Program-made: the position numbers and the translations under genes
In this document: positions 7,465 through 15,339 of the stretch, piece after piece
Layout: the number at the start of each line of letters is the position of its first letter
Position numbering within the stretch: position 1 is the first letter of the stretch
Assembly: GCA_000447185.1 (NCBI GenBank)
Contig: KE647082.1
Span: 1-15,339, forward strand
Direction of reading: 5' to 3'
Length of the DNA: 15,339 bases
DNA from: Vairimorpha apis BRL 01
Lineage: Eukaryota > Microsporidia > Nosematidae
The notes under the pieces: model-generated
Database searches by the model: none
Told to the model about the DNA's origin: nothing
Seen by the model: only the letters and a program-made list of their open reading frames with translations

Positions 7465-8733
7465 ATGATTCTTTGTTACAAATGCGGAATTGTAATTGAA
7501 CCAAAATTTTATAATTTATGTGAACGATGCACTTCCATGTCAATTACTATAGCTGATAAAATTAAAAAACTAATAAATATTGATTGGTGTAAAGGTTGTG
7601 AAAGATATTTAAATAAACCTCGAACTTGGATAAAATATGAATGGGGATCTCGAGAGTTATTAATTTATCTTATTAAATCTAATAATAGCTTGAATGCATT
7701 TGATATTATTGATTCAAATTTTATCTTTACAGAAGAACATTCTAAAAGAATTATTTTATCTGTAACGCTTGAAAAATCTGGAATTCGCGAAAATGTAGAA
7801 ATTAAATATACTATTCGTAATAAACAATGTTCAGATTGTGAAAAAATAGAAGCAAAACAACATTGGAGAGCTGTTGTACAAGTTAGACATAGACTTGAAC
7901 ATCCAAGAATTTTTATTTTGCTTGAACAATTGATTATTAAAAACAAAATGTACAATGAAACAACAAATATTAAAACAAGAAAGGGTGGTATTGATTTTTA
8001 TTTTACAGACAAACCACTTGCCACAAAATTAGTAAATTTTATAGAAAGTGTTTTGCCAGTTAAAATTATTTTATCAGAAAGATTAATTTCTAAAGATATA
8101 CAAAATTCTACATCAAATTATAAATTTTCATATTCAGTAGAAATTGCACCTATATGTGTAGATGATGTTTTGATCTTAGAAAAATCATTTGCAAATAATT
8201 TAGGAATTGGAAGCATTGCTTTGGTAAAAAAAGTTAGTAACACTATTTTAATTTTGGATCCGTATCTATTAAAAATTGCTAAAATTAATAATACTCAGTT
8301 TTGGGCTAACAAAGATAAAATACAAGTTTTAATTTCTTCTAAAAATTTTGTTCCTTTTACTGTAATTGAAGTAGGCAAACAATTAAAATCTTTCGATGGA
8401 TTTAAATTAGTGCCACTTACTGTTACAAAAAACGATTCAACTTTGTTAGAAACCAAAACACATCTTGGAAATTGTGTTCAGGAAGATGATATTGTTTTAG
8501 GATATGATTTAAGTTGTTTTAATGGTACACACAAGACAATAGACACCCCTGATATAATTATTGTTAGAAAAAATATTTCTAAGAATATTAAGTGGAAAAA
8601 GAATATTGACTCTGATGAATATTATTACTTTATAGAAGATGTTAAAAAATATAAAGAAATTATTAATAATTTGTGCGAAATTGAAGTTGAAAACAAAAAT
8701 ATATTAGATAGCATAGAAAAGTTAAAGGTTTAA
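7465..8733 (+). CDS. NMD3: 60S ribosomal export adaptor NMD3
   Basis: NMD3 binds the joining face of the nascent 60S subunit and carries the CRM1 export signal that takes it to the cytoplasm. The four CxxC zinc-binding pairs of the family are all present: C4/C7, C19/C22, C42/C45 and C122/C125. The last is followed by the hallmark block EAKQHWRAVVQVRHRL (129-144) and FILLEQLI (150-157). After that come the eIF5A-like and SH3-like beta-rich domains (about 230-370). The protein is 422 aa against 503 in human and 518 in yeast; the reduction is mainly at the C-terminal tail. The tail still ends in LDSIEKLKV (414-422), which fits a leucine-rich export signal of the L-x2-I-x2-L-x-V type. No clear basic import signal was seen. 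The start is well set by the CCC signal and by C4 at the very N-terminus. Confidence 0.93.
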   Translation: MILCYKCGIVIEPKFYNLCERCTSMSITIADKIKKLINIDWCKGCERYLNKPRTWIKYEWGSRELLIYLIKSNNSLNAFDIIDSNFIFTEEHSKRIILSVTLEKSGIRENVEIKYTIRNKQCSDCEKIEAKQHWRAVVQVRHRLEHPRIFILLEQLIIKNKMYNETTNIKTRKGGIDFYFTDKPLATKLVNFIESVLPVKIILSERLISKDIQNSTSNYKFSYSVEIAPICVDDVLILEKSFANNLGIGSIALVKKVSNTILILDPYLLKIAKINNTQFWANKDKIQVLISSKNFVPFTVIEVGKQLKSFDGFKLVPLTVTKNDSTLLETKTHLGNCVQEDDIVLGYDLSCFNGTHKTIDTPDIIIVRKNISKNIKWKKNIDSDEYYYFIEDVKKYKEIINNLCEIEVENKNILDSIEKLKV

Positions 8734-9528
8734 ATAATATCAATACACCATTATCTTTTAATTTTTATATAAAAATATACATCTATCAGTTTAAAGTTAA
8801 AAACTTCTAAAAAATTATTAAAATTATTTTTAAATATTAAATATTTTTATAACAATAAGTAATTTGTTTGATGAAACAAAGTAGAATAGTTAGATAATTT
8901 TCGATATGAGAATAAAATTATAATATCAAAAAAAATTTAAATTATCATTAACAGATAAGAATTTATTAGTACGTTATTTTTTTTCTCTTTAGTTAAATTA
9001 AATAAAATATTTATAATTTAAAAATATTGTTGTAAAAATAGAAATTGTTTTTAAAAATATTTACATCATAAAATTTATTTAAAAATTTAATTAAAAATTT
9101 TATGATTTTTATAATATAATATATAAATAATTATTTTAAACTTAATAACTAAATAGTATTAACATTACCAAAAATTGTTTTGATTTTTTAATTATCTTCT
9201 TAAATGAAATTTTAAACAATTTTTCTATAAAATATAAAATAATAATTTTTTTGTCATTAATAAAAAATTTGTTTTATTTTAAATACAATTCATAAATAAA
9301 AAATTTAATAAAATGTAATATTTTTATATTATATGAAAAAAAAGTAATGATAAGTAATAAAAAAAATGCTAAAAATATATTAAATTTAATCTTAAATATG
9401 TTTAATTTATCGAAAAAAAATTTCTATTATTAAATTTTATATGTTAGTTTTTAAAAATACTTGAAAATATTTATAATAAATTTTTAAATATAAGTATTAT
9501 ATTTTTTAATATAATAATTATAAATCTA
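8734..9528. other. AT-rich intergenic spacer, no gene seen
   Basis: About 0.8 kb of very AT-rich DNA between NMD3 and the retroelement insertion. I see no frame, RNA gene or array in it. Its low G+C contrasts sharply with the retroelement that begins at 9546. Confidence 0.6.
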
Positions 9529-9545
9529 TTATTACATTTATAATT
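9529..9545 (+). repeat. Left copy of 17-bp target-site duplication
   Basis: TTATTACATTTATAATT, identical over 17 bases to 9883-9899. It ends exactly where the composition jumps from AT-rich spacer to retroelement coding sequence, as expected for a target-site duplication made by target-primed reverse transcription. AT-rich 17-mers recur more easily here than in normal DNA, but the position is telling. Confidence 0.7.
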
Positions 9546-9843
9546 CGAGTCAGAAAAATTTAGGAAATATGATGATCTTGCAAATGAATTGGGTCTAATA
9601 CATAAATGTAAGACAAAGATCATATCATATGTGATAACGTGGGACGGTATAGTGAGTAAATATCACTCTAAACATAGAAAAGAACTTGGTATCACTGACC
9701 GAATTGAGGCATACATTCAGTCTACAACTCTTAAAAAGACTCTTGAGAGCATTTCAATGGAGTACAGGAGAGAAGAGAGGATAGTTGAAACAGAAGAGGC
9801 AGACCAGCAAACAACTGTTTTCCAAGAGCAGATACTAGCGTGA
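9546..9843 (+). pseudogene. C-terminal remnant of LINE reverse-transcriptase polyprotein
   Basis: The frame is open from a stop at 9541-9543 to TGA at 9841-9843 and has no ATG near its beginning. A TTG at 9589 gives an 84-codon frame, but translation by initiation there is unlikely. The peptide runs ESEKFRKYDDLANELGLIHK, then IISYVITWDGIVSKYHSKH, ELGI, and AYIQSTTLKKTLESISMEYR. This fits the region after the RT domain in many non-LTR elements, where a K-Y-x-D-L helix, a V-I/V-P-V-V-like strand and an E-x-L-G-I block are followed by an I-Q-x-x-x-L-K-x-T-L-x-S-I-S helix. RT catalytic motifs are absent because they lie upstream of the truncation. Codon use differs from the neighbours, with frequent AGG, GAG, CTT and CAG. 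The family call is from memory of such tails, not from a search. Confidence 0.65.
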
Positions 9844-9882
9844 ACAAATTATATTATAAAAATAACCCTTAAATAAACAATT
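9546..9882 (+). mobile_element. 5'-truncated non-LTR retrotransposon (LINE) insertion
   Basis: A 337-base insert lies between two perfect 17-bp direct repeats. Its coding part is about 38% G+C over the 120 bases I counted (9661-9780), while the flanks are nearly pure A/T. It encodes only the C-terminal tail of a retroelement polyprotein, so the element is severely 5'-truncated, the usual outcome of LINE integration. After the TGA at 9841-9843 comes a short AT-rich 3' part of about 39 bases containing AACCCTT. The perfect repeat and the unameliorated composition suggest a fairly recent event. The insertion stands 37 bases before the upstream ATG and 61 before the likely start of the NOT2-like gene, in what would be its promoter region. 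Confidence 0.68.
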
Positions 9883-9899
9883 TTATTACATTTATAATT
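9883..9899 (+). repeat. Right copy of 17-bp target-site duplication
   Basis: Identical to 9529-9545. Beyond the copies the two sites diverge at once (C after the left copy, A after the right). Joining the left flank to the right flank through one copy gives a plausible unoccupied site within uniform AT-rich DNA upstream of the NOT2-like gene. Confidence 0.7.
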
Positions 9900-9953
9900 A
9901 TTTTAAAAATAAAACAGATTACAAATAAAATAAACAATGAATTATAAAAAGAA

Positions 9954-9956
9954 GGG
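9954..9956 (+). promoter_or_regulatory. GGG-like start signal of the NOT2-like gene
   Basis: AAGGGTAAA-ATG: GGG stands 4 bases before the second in-frame ATG (9961). A GGG-like variant of the start signal is known in microsporidia. If real, translation starts at 9961 and the first ATG (9937) is upstream of the mature message or weak. Confidence 0.55.
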
Positions 9957-9960
9957 TAAA

Positions 9961-10425
9961 ATGTCAGATCTTCAAAGTAGATTAAAAAAGTTACAACAAG
10001 ATAAATCAAAAGAAGAGGAAACTTTAGAAAAAGAAGAAATTGAAGAAATGATTAGCTATGTAAAAACTAAACCATATAAAAATCCTGAATCTTATTATAG
10101 AACAAACCAACTTGATCAAGTGATACCAGATTGTTATAAAAATATTGTAACTAACGAACATAAATTTACAAATTATGTTGACGAAACTCTTTTTTATATA
10201 TTTTATTCAAATCCAGGTATTGAAATTCAATTAATAGCATATACACAATTAAACAAAAGAGGATATAGATATTCTAAATGTTTAAGAATGTTTATTATTG
10301 TTGAAGAAAATGTAACTTTAGATAATTTAAAACATACAATTACAGTCTTTGATCCTTTTAATTGGTGTAAAATTAATAAGGATGTAATCTTTGACGATAA
10401 ATTTGTATATTCACTAGAAAAATAA
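9961..10425 (+). CDS. NOT2: NOT2-like (CDC36) subunit of the CCR4-NOT complex
   Basis: CCR4-NOT deadenylates mRNA and influences transcription; the NOT2/NOT3/NOT5 box lets these subunits dimerise and dock on the NOT1 scaffold. From the ATG at 9961 the protein has 154 aa. A charged, probably helical N-terminus (1-35) is followed by a NOT box over about 46-152. The latter contains DETLFYIFYSNPG (74-86), an IQLIAYTQLNKRGYRY helix (89-104) and a TVFDPFNW block (128-135). The P-G...IQL...R-Y-x-Y and F-D-P-x-x-W patterns are nearer NOT2 than NOT3/NOT5, but the distinction is not certain. It is little more than the NOT box; yeast NOT2 is 191 aa, so this is a minimal but plausible form. An upstream in-frame ATG at 9937 would give 162 aa; 9961 is preferred because of the GGG signal. 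A retroelement fragment sits just upstream. Confidence 0.75.
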   Translation: MSDLQSRLKKLQQDKSKEEETLEKEEIEEMISYVKTKPYKNPESYYRTNQLDQVIPDCYKNIVTNEHKFTNYVDETLFYIFYSNPGIEIQLIAYTQLNKRGYRYSKCLRMFIIVEENVTLDNLKHTITVFDPFNWCKINKDVIFDDKFVYSLEK

Positions 10426-11435
10426 ATTTGAATATTATTTAATCTTTTTTACAAAATCTTTATTATATTAGTTTGTTTTGACAAAGTAAATTATATTGTC
10501 AACTATGTGTTTTCATTTTTTTTAAAGCGAAAAAAATTAAGTATTTTGAAATAAAAATTTTATCTATAATATAAGTAATTATTTATATTAAAAAGACAAA
10601 GAAAAATATTAACTAATGTAAAATTTATATAAACTGTAAAATAATACTCATGAAAAAATCAACTAAACCATAAAAAATATAATTAAAGCATTTTATTACA
10701 TTTTAAAAATTATTAACTAGTAATATAATGTTTTAATAATTAATTTGTAAAAAAATTTGATCATAATATCTAAGTATAAAACACAAACTAAAAAAATAAA
10801 TAATATTTTTATATTATTCTATTATCAAAAAATATGTTTGTAAATTTTGATATATAATTTATTTATAAAATATTTAAATTCAAATAATTTCTAATTAAAA
10901 TAAAATATTAAAATAATTTAAAATGAACCTTAATGTGTTTTTTTCACACATAAAAAATAGTTGAATTTTATATTAGAAATTATCTTATATAAATAAAACT
11001 AAATGACATAAATATCCTCTTAAACCAATTTATAATTTATTTTAATGTTATGTATAATTAAAATATTGTTATAAATTTAAAAACGTATTAAACTTTATTT
11101 ATAATTATTTAAAATATCTTTATGATTTAAATTTTTAATAAATAAATTTTATTGTATGTTTTTTATTTTTATTTTAACAAATAAGAAAAACATATATATA
11201 TATTTAATAAAATTATTATTTTTTAATATTATTAAGATTTAACATACTAGAATTTCAAAAATAAATATATTTTAAAACAAACAAAATGTAAACAATCTAT
11301 TTAATTTTTATATTTGTTTATATACATAAATTTTAAAATTTTAAGTTTGATTAAAGTTTGTAAATTAAAGAAAAACATATAAATATTAAAGCAAAAAAAT
11401 TTTATTTGATTTTTAACAAATTAATTAAGTAAATT
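10426..11435. other. AT-rich intergenic spacer, no gene seen
   Basis: About 1 kb between the converging NOT2-like and HECT genes, so it should hold both 3' ends. No frame, RNA gene or array stands out. A small hairpin (ATGTGT at 10933-10938 with ACACAT at 10946-10951, loop of 7) is the only pairing noted and may be chance. Confidence 0.6.
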
Positions 11436-12767
11436 TTAAACACAATTAAAACCATCAAATTTTTCAATGGCACAATCCAACAATTTTTTTAATATTTTTT
11501 TATCGTTTATATTGGGCAAATAAAGAGTATTAGTACATGTACGAGCATTTATAGCACAATCAAAACCAAATTTAGAACTGTCTTCATTAAGCTCTAAAAT
11601 ATTAAAAGGACATACAAAATTACTACTTTTTCCCTTTAAATTTTTAAATCCACCATAAGGTGGCCAATATTGAGAAGTTACAAAATACAATAATTTTGAT
11701 TTTTGTTCAGTAGTATAATTATTTACAATTTGCCAAAAAAGATATATAAATGTTTTATCACTCAATGGTGCAAGTCTATAAACGCTGTTTTCGATCCAAT
11801 CTTTCATTTCAATTCTTCTAATCCCACAAATATCTAATTGTAGTTGTTTCCAATTATAATTTCTATAAATATCAGGATATATTATTTCTTCAAATCCTTC
11901 TCTTAAAGCATATAGTTGCTTTTTTATATTACCTATGTATTTCATTTGAATTTTTAAATGTATAAACTCTTCAACGTTTTCTTTTGTAACATATATATTA
12001 TTTCCATTTTCTTTAAGATTTACTTCAAAATAATTATGACCATCAAAATAAATATCTTGAAATTTCAGTGTTGGTTGAATGTTATTTTCATTTTTTATAA
12101 ATTTATAAATATTTTCCAGAACAATATAATATTCTGAATCATATTTTTTTACATCATTTAAAAAAATTTGTTTTCTTGTTAAAAAATGAAAAATAAACCA
12201 TTCACATGGAAAATTTAAGGAAACATTATTTATAAAAGCTTGATTTAATAATCTTCCGATGAATTTATATTTTAGAATTAAATCATTATTAACATTTTCA
12301 GAATATTTAATTATAAATTCTGAGCTATTATCAAATGTCGGAGAAAACAAATTATATTTTTCTTTAAAAATTTCATTAAAAATCAAATTAAGCCATTCTT
12401 TAGTTAAACCTGAACAATCATCTCCGAGTTCATCTTTAAAAACAATTCTAAGTCTAGATGTAATAAACGATTTTTCATCAAGTGCCATTATTTTTTTAAA
12501 AGTATCATTTAATAATTTTTTTCTTGAAATATCTATGTAACGAACATTAGTATATATTTTTCTTATTTTTAAGTATTTTTTTTTCAATTGAAATATTTTT
12601 AAAATTTTATCTTTATTAGAGTCATTTACTAATTCATCTAATTTGTAACTTTTGTCTAAAATTTGAACTTCATTAGTTTTAATGATTTTGTCATCTGATC
12701 TATCTTGTAAAAAATGTTTTTGATAATTATGTTCAAATGTTGGTTGTTGTGTAATACTGTATGACAT
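11436..12767 (-). CDS. HECT-type E3 ubiquitin-protein ligase
   Basis: HECT ligases take ubiquitin from an E2 onto a catalytic cysteine and pass it to substrates. This 443-aa protein is a HECT domain (about 80-443) behind a short lysine-rich N-terminus with no WW, C2, ankyrin or RLD-like domain visible. N-lobe landmarks are SRKKLLNDTFKKIM (81-94), RIVFKDELGDDCSGLTKEWL (107-126, the conserved F-x-x-E-x-G-x-D-x-G-G region) and FIGRLLNQAF. In the C-lobe are GIRRIEMKDW, LLYFVTSQYWPPYGGF and ARTCTNTLYLP. The catalytic Cys411 is encoded at 11535-11537 and followed by the usual L-P. The protein ends in GFNCV, keeping the phenylalanine four from the end that HECT ligases need. All core residues seen suggest an active enzyme. 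The subfamily is unclear. An in-frame stop lies just upstream of the ATG, so the start is firm; no CCC signal precedes it. Confidence 0.93.
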   Translation of the reverse strand: MSYSITQQPTFEHNYQKHFLQDRSDDKIIKTNEVQILDKSYKLDELVNDSNKDKILKIFQLKKKYLKIRKIYTNVRYIDISRKKLLNDTFKKIMALDEKSFITSRLRIVFKDELGDDCSGLTKEWLNLIFNEIFKEKYNLFSPTFDNSSEFIIKYSENVNNDLILKYKFIGRLLNQAFINNVSLNFPCEWFIFHFLTRKQIFLNDVKKYDSEYYIVLENIYKFIKNENNIQPTLKFQDIYFDGHNYFEVNLKENGNNIYVTKENVEEFIHLKIQMKYIGNIKKQLYALREGFEEIIYPDIYRNYNWKQLQLDICGIRRIEMKDWIENSVYRLAPLSDKTFIYLFWQIVNNYTTEQKSKLLYFVTSQYWPPYGGFKNLKGKSSNFVCPFNILELNEDSSKFGFDCAINARTCTNTLYLPNINDKKILKKLLDCAIEKFDGFNCV

Positions 12768-14000
12768 TATAAATTTATAACATTATAATGCTAATTCTGC
12801 AACTGAATATATTATTTTTATTATAATAAGGGAATAAAATTAAAATATTAATTTTATTGATTAATTAATAGTATTCGATATAAAATAAAAATTTTTGTTA
12901 TTATTAAATATATTTTTTATAATAGCTCTCTTTTATTTGATTTTTTGTAGTATCTAAATATATTTTATTTCCTAAATAGTCTTGGAACTTTAAAAAAATG
13001 GTTAATTTGAAGTTTTTAAATATTTTTACATAGATTTAAATTTAATTTCTATTATTACATTTTTTATATCAATTTTATATAAAAAATAAAAAAATTTTAA
13101 TTTAACTTAACAATCGTTTACTTATGAATATAACTAATATTTATAAAAAAACATAAAAAATTGTTCAGAAAAAATTATTAATTTTAATATATTTATATTA
13201 AATATGGTTGTTAAATATAATTACAAAAAAATTTAAAAATATTGATAATGTAAATAGAAAAATTTTTAAATTAGTTTTTAATTAACTAGAACATATTATA
13301 ATTATACTTTGTTTATACAATTTTATATTTAATTTGTAACATAAAAAGTATTAAATTGTAAATTAAATTGTTTGTAAAAATAATAATTTAATTTTTTTAT
13401 AAATATAACAAAATGTTTTAATACAACATAAAATTATATAAACTGAAATCTTAAAAACTACTATTTTTTACAATTTTGTATTTGTTTTAATAAAATATAA
13501 ATTTATTTTATAATAAAAGTTTTAATTTATTACAATTTTTTTTGAAATAATTAACAAAGATATATAAGTCGATTTTAATTAGGATATTTACAAAACAAAA
13601 TTAGAAGTTAAAGAAAAAATAAACATATTTATTTAATAAATTATTTAAAATTTTATAGATTGATTTAATTAATTTATAAAATATGATTTTAGATCCTGTA
13701 TTTCAAAATTAATTTTTAAAACATCTAAAATATTTAAAACTGTTTTAATTGAATATATATTAATCTTACTGACTTTTCAAATATTCAAATATTTAAAAAT
13801 TTTAATTTTTCATTTTTATAATCTACAAAACATTTAAATACTACATTTATATACTTTTAAAAAAATGTACTACCATATTTCAATTTATTAATAAAAATAC
13901 AATTTTTGATACAAATTCGTAAATTTTAAATCAACTTTAGTTTAAATTTTATTTAATAACATTAATCTAGATTTTTTCAATTAAAAAAACACAAAAAAAT
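12768..14000. other. AT-rich intergenic spacer, no gene seen
   Basis: About 1.2 kb between the 5' side of the HECT gene and the 3' end of the thioesterase gene, both on minus. I see no frame above background, no RNA gene and no repeat array. It must contain the HECT promoter and the thioesterase 3' end, but no signal can be pointed to. Confidence 0.6.
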
Positions 14001-14843
14001 TTATTTTTTCAGTCTTACTAATGCTTGTTGTGAGGTCGTACATATTAATTTTCCATCACTTGTGCAAATTTTTCCCATAATATTTGCTTTTGACTCTTTG
14101 ACGCTTGAACACTCTAAAATATAGTAAATTGTTTTATCTTTTGGTAGTTCACAGGATACGAAATACAAATTATGATCAATAGAAGATATTTTATGTAATT
14201 CTTTACTAAATAATTTTAAATTTAAAGATAATAAAGCAGATTCAACAACCAGTAAATCTGATAAAAGTGTAACAAACATACTAAATTGATTATTATCTTT
14301 TAGATCATTTAAAAATGTAATTTTAATTTGTCTAGTATTATCTCTAAACTCTCCTACTTCAATATAAAATGAATTATTTAATACACCTAGATTTTCTTTA
14401 ATAAATTCTATTTGCTTTTTTCTAAGTTCGTTATTTTCTTCAAAATGCAAATCAATATATTTCATTAAAGATATAAAATTATCTTTGTAAATTTTAACAT
14501 CATACAAAATTTCTTTTAAGGTTATTTCTTTTTTGCTGCAAGATATACAAGTTTGTACAATAAGAATTCCATCTTGTCTTCCTATAATATTTCTCATTTG
14601 TATACTATTCCCATTTTTTAAAATTTCTACTTCATATTCTATAGGTTTATTAGGATCTCCAGGATTAATAAACAATGTATGTAAAATTGACGGCAATGAA
14701 TCAGAAGAAATAGTTAGTAAACCTGCACATAAAGATTGTGCAGCAAGCTGTCCTCCAAATGTTGCATATCCTTTAAATGGAGACCATAGATTAGTGCCAA
14801 TAAACTTGTTTTTTCCATTTTGTTTCAAATTTAAAAATTCCAT
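14001..14843 (-). CDS. Acyl-CoA thioesterase II family (TesB/ACOT8/TES1-like)
   Basis: Enzymes of this double-hotdog family hydrolyse acyl-CoA to free fatty acid and CoA. The 280-aa length agrees with E. coli TesB (286). The N-terminal hotdog carries the hallmark block FGGQLAAQSLCAG (29-41), HTLFINPGDPNKPIEYEVE (55-73) and SIQMRNIIGRQDG (80-92). The C-terminal hotdog has SDLLVVESALL (195-205), SIDHNLYF (221-228), ILECSS (242-247) and DGKLICTTSQQALVR (263-277). The TesB catalytic triad Asp204/Thr228/Gln278 corresponds by alignment of these blocks to D196, S246 (serine for threonine) and Q272, so it is probably active. Eukaryotic relatives are usually peroxisomal through a C-terminal SKL-type signal. 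This one ends in RLKK, which is not such a signal, and there is no obvious N-terminal targeting peptide, so it is probably cytosolic. A CCC signal lies 9 bases before the ATG. Confidence 0.9.
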   Translation of the reverse strand: MEFLNLKQNGKNKFIGTNLWSPFKGYATFGGQLAAQSLCAGLLTISSDSLPSILHTLFINPGDPNKPIEYEVEILKNGNSIQMRNIIGRQDGILIVQTCISCSKKEITLKEILYDVKIYKDNFISLMKYIDLHFEENNELRKKQIEFIKENLGVLNNSFYIEVGEFRDNTRQIKITFLNDLKDNNQFSMFVTLLSDLLVVESALLSLNLKLFSKELHKISSIDHNLYFVSCELPKDKTIYYILECSSVKESKANIMGKICTSDGKLICTTSQQALVRLKK

Positions 14844-15339
14844 GAAATTTTAGGGTTTTTATTTTTTAATATAATTAATATATAATTATTGATAAATTAG
14901 AATTTTGTTGTTTTTCAAAATTTCTATTTTATAATATTTTTTAAAGGATTGACAATTTGATGTAAACAAATTTTAATTAAAAGATATGGAGTAAACAAAA
15001 AAATGTCAAAAAAGTAAAGATAAAAAAAACTTTAATTTAAATACAATTAAGAAATATCAGATTAATATAATTTAAATTTAACCAATATATAAAATCAAAT
15101 CGAAAAAACATTTTAATTATGACAAAATAAATATGTACAAAATAAATATATTTTTTTAATTATATTTAAATTTTGTGAACTTTTGTATCGTTTAAAATTT
15201 TTTTTTTAAATTTATAAGCCCATGTCGAAAAAAATATATATTTTATGAAAATGTTGTAAATTTTTTAAAATTCATTTTTTTATTACAAATTATTGATTAA
15301 ATATACATTTTTAAAAATGCATTCATAATACTTTTATTT
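14844..15339. other. AT-rich spacer at right edge, no gene seen
   Basis: About 0.5 kb upstream of the thioesterase gene. Apart from its CCC signal, nothing was recognised. An ATG preceded by CCC at 15219-15221 opens a frame of only 8 codons. Confidence 0.6.
14853..14855 (-). promoter_or_regulatory. CCC-like start signal of the thioesterase gene
   Basis: On minus the leader reads AAAAACCCTAAAATTTC-ATG. CCC is 9 bases from the start, with an AAATTT element between, both of which are known features near microsporidian starts. This ties the thioesterase to the resident genome rather than to contaminating bacterial DNA. Confidence 0.65.

Noticed and set aside
7665..7955. Minus-strand frame of 96 codons within NMD3
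   Set aside because: Antisense shadow of a confidently identified gene.
9589..9843. Independent small gene from a TTG start
   Set aside because: The frame is open back to the insertion boundary at 9546 and reads as a truncated retroelement tail; TTG initiation is not expected in a eukaryote.
10933..10951. Hairpin with 6-bp stem as a terminator
   Set aside because: Weak stem far from both neighbouring gene ends; no support beyond pairing.
12259..12540. Plus-strand frame of 93 codons within the HECT gene
   Set aside because: Antisense shadow; low-complexity translation.
14533..14853. Plus-strand frame of 106 codons within the thioesterase gene
   Set aside because: Antisense shadow; the minus-strand frame has a full family match.
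15219..15224. CCC directly before an ATG as a gene start
   Set aside because: The frame closes after eight codons.
1..15339. CRISPR array, operon-like defence cluster or other multi-gene system
   Set aside because: No regularly spaced repeats, no overlapping co-directional gene run and no immunity-type protein families were seen; the genes are dispersed eukaryotic housekeeping genes.

Overview
The window looks like nuclear DNA from a microsporidian, an obligate intracellular relative of fungi. Five observations support this. The genes are compact, apparently intronless and unmistakably eukaryotic (PUF6/PUM3-, RFC1-, RVB1-, NMD3-, NOT2- and HECT-like). Most proteins are shorter than their yeast or human counterparts. 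Base composition is extremely AT-rich, with gene-free DNA almost entirely A and T. Five genes carry a CCC or GGG triplet a few bases before the start codon, the known microsporidian CCC-like/GGG-like start signal. A retroelement fragment also resembles the C-terminal tail of non-LTR retrotransposon polyproteins I associate with microsporidia. The genus cannot be named from sequence alone. Intergenic spacers of 0.5-1.4 kb are long for the phylum and point to one of the larger, looser, AT-rich genomes.

Layout: a Puf6/PUM3-like gene (minus strand) runs off the left edge (1-1225), followed by a ~1 kb AT desert. A 224-residue orphan protein (2232-2906, plus) converges on a tRNA-Arg(CCU) (2911-2981, minus), which starts 5 nt after the stop of the large-subunit clamp-loader gene RFC1 (2987-4693, minus). 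RFC1 is readable from BRCT domain to C-terminal domain but is broken by three single-base frameshifts, all of one sense and all in A/T homopolymers. After a 1.4 kb desert come RVB1 (6107-7327) and NMD3 (7465-8733), head to tail on plus. Next is a 5'-truncated non-LTR retrotransposon (9546-9882) flanked by a perfect 17-bp direct repeat and lying just upstream of a NOT2-like gene (9961-10425). The right part holds a small HECT ubiquitin ligase (11436-12767, minus) and a TesB/ACOT8-type acyl-CoA thioesterase (14001-14843, minus), each isolated by >1 kb of AT-rich DNA.

Functionally this is housekeeping: ribosome biogenesis and export (Puf6, NMD3, with RVB1 assisting RNP assembly or chromatin work), replication (RFC1), mRNA turnover/transcription (NOT2), ubiquitylation, one tRNA, and one lipid-related enzyme. 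There is no operon or defence island, and no sign of a multi-gene novel system. The most notable signals are an RVB1 that keeps Walker A but has lost the Walker B glutamate, sensor-1 asparagine, arginine finger and sensor-2 arginine (a likely hydrolysis-dead pseudo-ATPase); the one-directional frameshifts in RFC1; the recent-looking LINE insertion with its target-site duplication; and a thioesterase without a peroxisomal targeting signal.
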